This document shows positions 62,613-64,000 of a DNA stretch of 64,000 nucleotides, in pieces. A program made the translations under genes and the position numbers. The DNA is from Cololabis saira. Lineage: Eukaryota; Chordata; Actinopteri; Beloniformes; Belonidae. The notes beneath the pieces are model-generated. The model had not been told where the DNA came from, did no database searches, and saw only the letters and a list, made by a program, of their open reading frames with translations. The DNA lies in assembly GCF_033807715.1 (NCBI RefSeq), contig NC_084597.1, forward strand, positions 5,512,847 through 5,576,846, written 5' to 3'. How positions within the stretch are numbered: the stretch's first letter is position 1; each line of letters begins with the position of its first letter.

Positions 62613-62884
62613 GTGTCAGGAAGGGCTTCCGACATTAACAAGGAAAAAGCCAAATCAATATGCAGAACGAAGGTAAAAACTATAAAACAAGAAGAAGTGG
62701 CAGAGGAAAACAATGTGTGTGTCAGAAAACAGAATGTATTAGGCATTACCCTTTAAAACTCAATACCCCAAATGGAAAGAAAAAAAAGCGTTAAAAGCCA
62801 GCAATATGAATCAGAGATGCCTGTCTGACTCCTTGAAGGAAATGTAAAACATGAGAATTAGATCAGTAATCAAACTAAGGGCCA
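62613..62884. other. Unassigned interval
   Basis: No feature recognised. Confidence 0.3.
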
Positions 62885-63210
62885 AATCCACAAAAGGATT
62901 GCGTGGCTTTTGCGGCCTCTAAACCAGTGCAAATGAGACAAAAAGAGAGCGTCTAATTCACAAAGCACCCGCAAAGGGCGAATTGCACCACAAACTGCGC
63001 TGCCAAGCAAATAGTGTCATGGTGCGCCTGTGCCATTTGCATGCATGTAAATTAGGTAATATTCATACATTCGGCTCAAAATTGCCCCCTTTCTATGCAA
63101 ATAAGCCTCATTGCAAAAAACGTCTAATTCTCAAAGGCCAGCGCTATTTGCCACACGCAAAAATAGTGGAGCAAATACCGTCTTTTCGAAGCGTGTATTA
63201 ACTGCGCGCA
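62885..63210. mobile_element. Probable DNA-transposon terminal region
   Basis: ccaaatccacaaaaggattg, then gtctaattcacaaagcaccc, cgtctaattctcaaaggcc and several cgcaaa / tttgcg motifs. The repeating attcacaaag/attctcaaag blocks suggest subterminal repeats of a DNA element. No opposite terminus was found. Confidence 0.35.
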
Positions 63211-63339
63211 AACTCACTCCTCACTCCCCCTCTGTCTCTGTTTCTCTCTCTCTTTAATATCATTCAAGCCTGTGTGATACTGAATGATATTAAGGGTGAA
63301 ATCTACAGTCAGACACGACTGTAGACAGTCAGATCAAGT

Positions 63340-63612
63340 GAAATATTGCAAGCCTTTTATTATTTTAATATTGCTGATCATGGTTTACAGCTTAAGAAAA
63401 CTCAAATATCCTATCTCAAAAAATTTGAATATTCTGGGAATCTTAATCTTAAACTGTAAACCATAATCAGCAATATTAAAATAATAAAAGGCTTGCAATA
63501 TATCAGTTGATTTGTAATGAATCCAGAATGTATGACATTTTAGTTTTTTTTTATTGCATTACAGAAAATAAAGGACTTTGTCACAATATTCTAATTTTCT
63601 GAGACAGTCCTG
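63340..63612. mobile_element. Tc1/mariner-like MITE, left arm truncated
   Basis: The right end aatattctaattttctgaga, cagtcctg is a common fish Tc1/mariner-type terminus. Inside, attgcaagccttttattatt at the left and aataataaaaggcttgcaat at the right, and ctgatcatggtttacag against ctgtaaaccataatcag, form a long inverted repeat. The outer left arm is missing. Confidence 0.7.
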
Positions 63613-63747
63613 TTAACTTGCTGGCGTGGTTGTGCTTGAACCACTTCCGAATATCCATCGTTACTTTGTGTTAACGGAGCAGCAGAGAGCAGCGTCTAGC
63701 TGGTGCAGGAAACTGCTGGAAGCAGATGAGTGACGGACACTGGCGGG

Positions 63748-63878
63748 TTTATGGTTCCGCGTTGCACCAACGCAGAGCTTACGGCGTAGGATACGCGGGG
63801 ACGCGAACGTACGGTGCGCGTCGCCGCGTACCCTACGCCGTAGGCTATGCCGTCGATTTAACGCAGAACCATAAATCA
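63748..63878. mobile_element. Palindromic CpG-rich MITE, most complete copy
   Basis: Starts tttatggttccgcgttg and ends caacgcag-type then gatttaacgcagaaccataa. The centre holds gtacggtgcgcgtcgccgcg and taccctacgccgtaggct, which pair with each other around the middle. The family recurs at 8690 and 29957. Confidence 0.75.
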
Positions 63879-63929
63879 GGCTTAACCCGTGCGCATTTGT
63901 CAGTTTTCTTTTCGTCTTTTCAACTGAGC

Positions 63930-63982
63930 AAACACATAAACTGAGGGTGCAATGCTGATGCACCCTCGTAGAACCGGGCCTG
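63930..63982 (-). mobile_element. hAT-like terminus (CAGGCCCGGTTCTAC)
   Basis: The complement begins CAGGCCCGGTTCTACGAGG and runs gtgcatcagcattgcaccct, similar to the terminus at 11034. Only this end lies in the window. Confidence 0.5.
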
Positions 63983-64000
63983 CTGGAAACAGCTCCGCTC

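Overview
The window looks like intergenic or intronic DNA from a ray-finned fish, most likely a percomorph teleost. The evidence is the repeat content: Rex3-type RTE LINEs, L2/Rex1-type LINE tails, many short hAT-like transposons, long (TTTC)n/(TTCC)n, (AC)n and (TA)n microsatellites, and a 500-base N gap of the kind used for unsized scaffold gaps. I found no host gene I could defend. Every protein-coding signal with recognisable homology belongs to a transposable element or to a relic exon of one (RT, APE endonuclease, BED finger, THAP finger, MADF domain, CXC cysteine-rich motif, L1 C-terminus).

Layout. 0-14.6 kb: a chain of short DNA transposons, several with matched 8-bp target-site duplications (TSDs), plus LINE 3' ends, the N gap and a Helitron-like fragment. 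14.6-22.9 kb: a three-level nest. A hAT element with a perfect 8-bp TSD holds an RTE-type LINE, which in turn holds an almost complete Rex3-like LINE flanked by a perfect 12-bp TSD. 22.9-31.5 kb: LINE C-terminal fragments on both strands, a diverged Helitron-like copy, a microsatellite-bearing hAT and several TIR elements. 31.5-33.2 kb: a Helitron-like copy carrying a small TA-flanked insert. 33.2-36.1 kb: little recognisable. 36.1-40.5 kb: an L1-type ORF2 tail broken by two hAT elements, a duplicated (TA)n tail, and a solo LTR that itself carries a hAT insertion. 40.9-44.8 kb: a repeat-rich minus-strand ORF, a TIR element encoding a CXC motif and broken by a short interspersed repeat and a second Rex3, then a truncated microsatellite-hAT. 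45-50 kb: an inverted-repeat MITE, a 16-bp minisatellite, a THAP exon relic and a hAT/ZMYM-like exon relic. 50-60.5 kb: Helitron-like copies, one split by a hAT with a MADF exon and another expanded into tandem body units. 60.5-64 kb: MITEs.

How the pieces relate: insertions inside insertions give relative ages. Helitron-like copies predate the hATs that split them. The L1 and the LTR predate their hAT inserts. The 14.6-kb hAT predates both LINEs inside it. The mutual similarity of the Rex3 copies and their open reading frames suggest they are among the younger layers. Names of TE clades are from recognition of motifs and termini, not from a database search.
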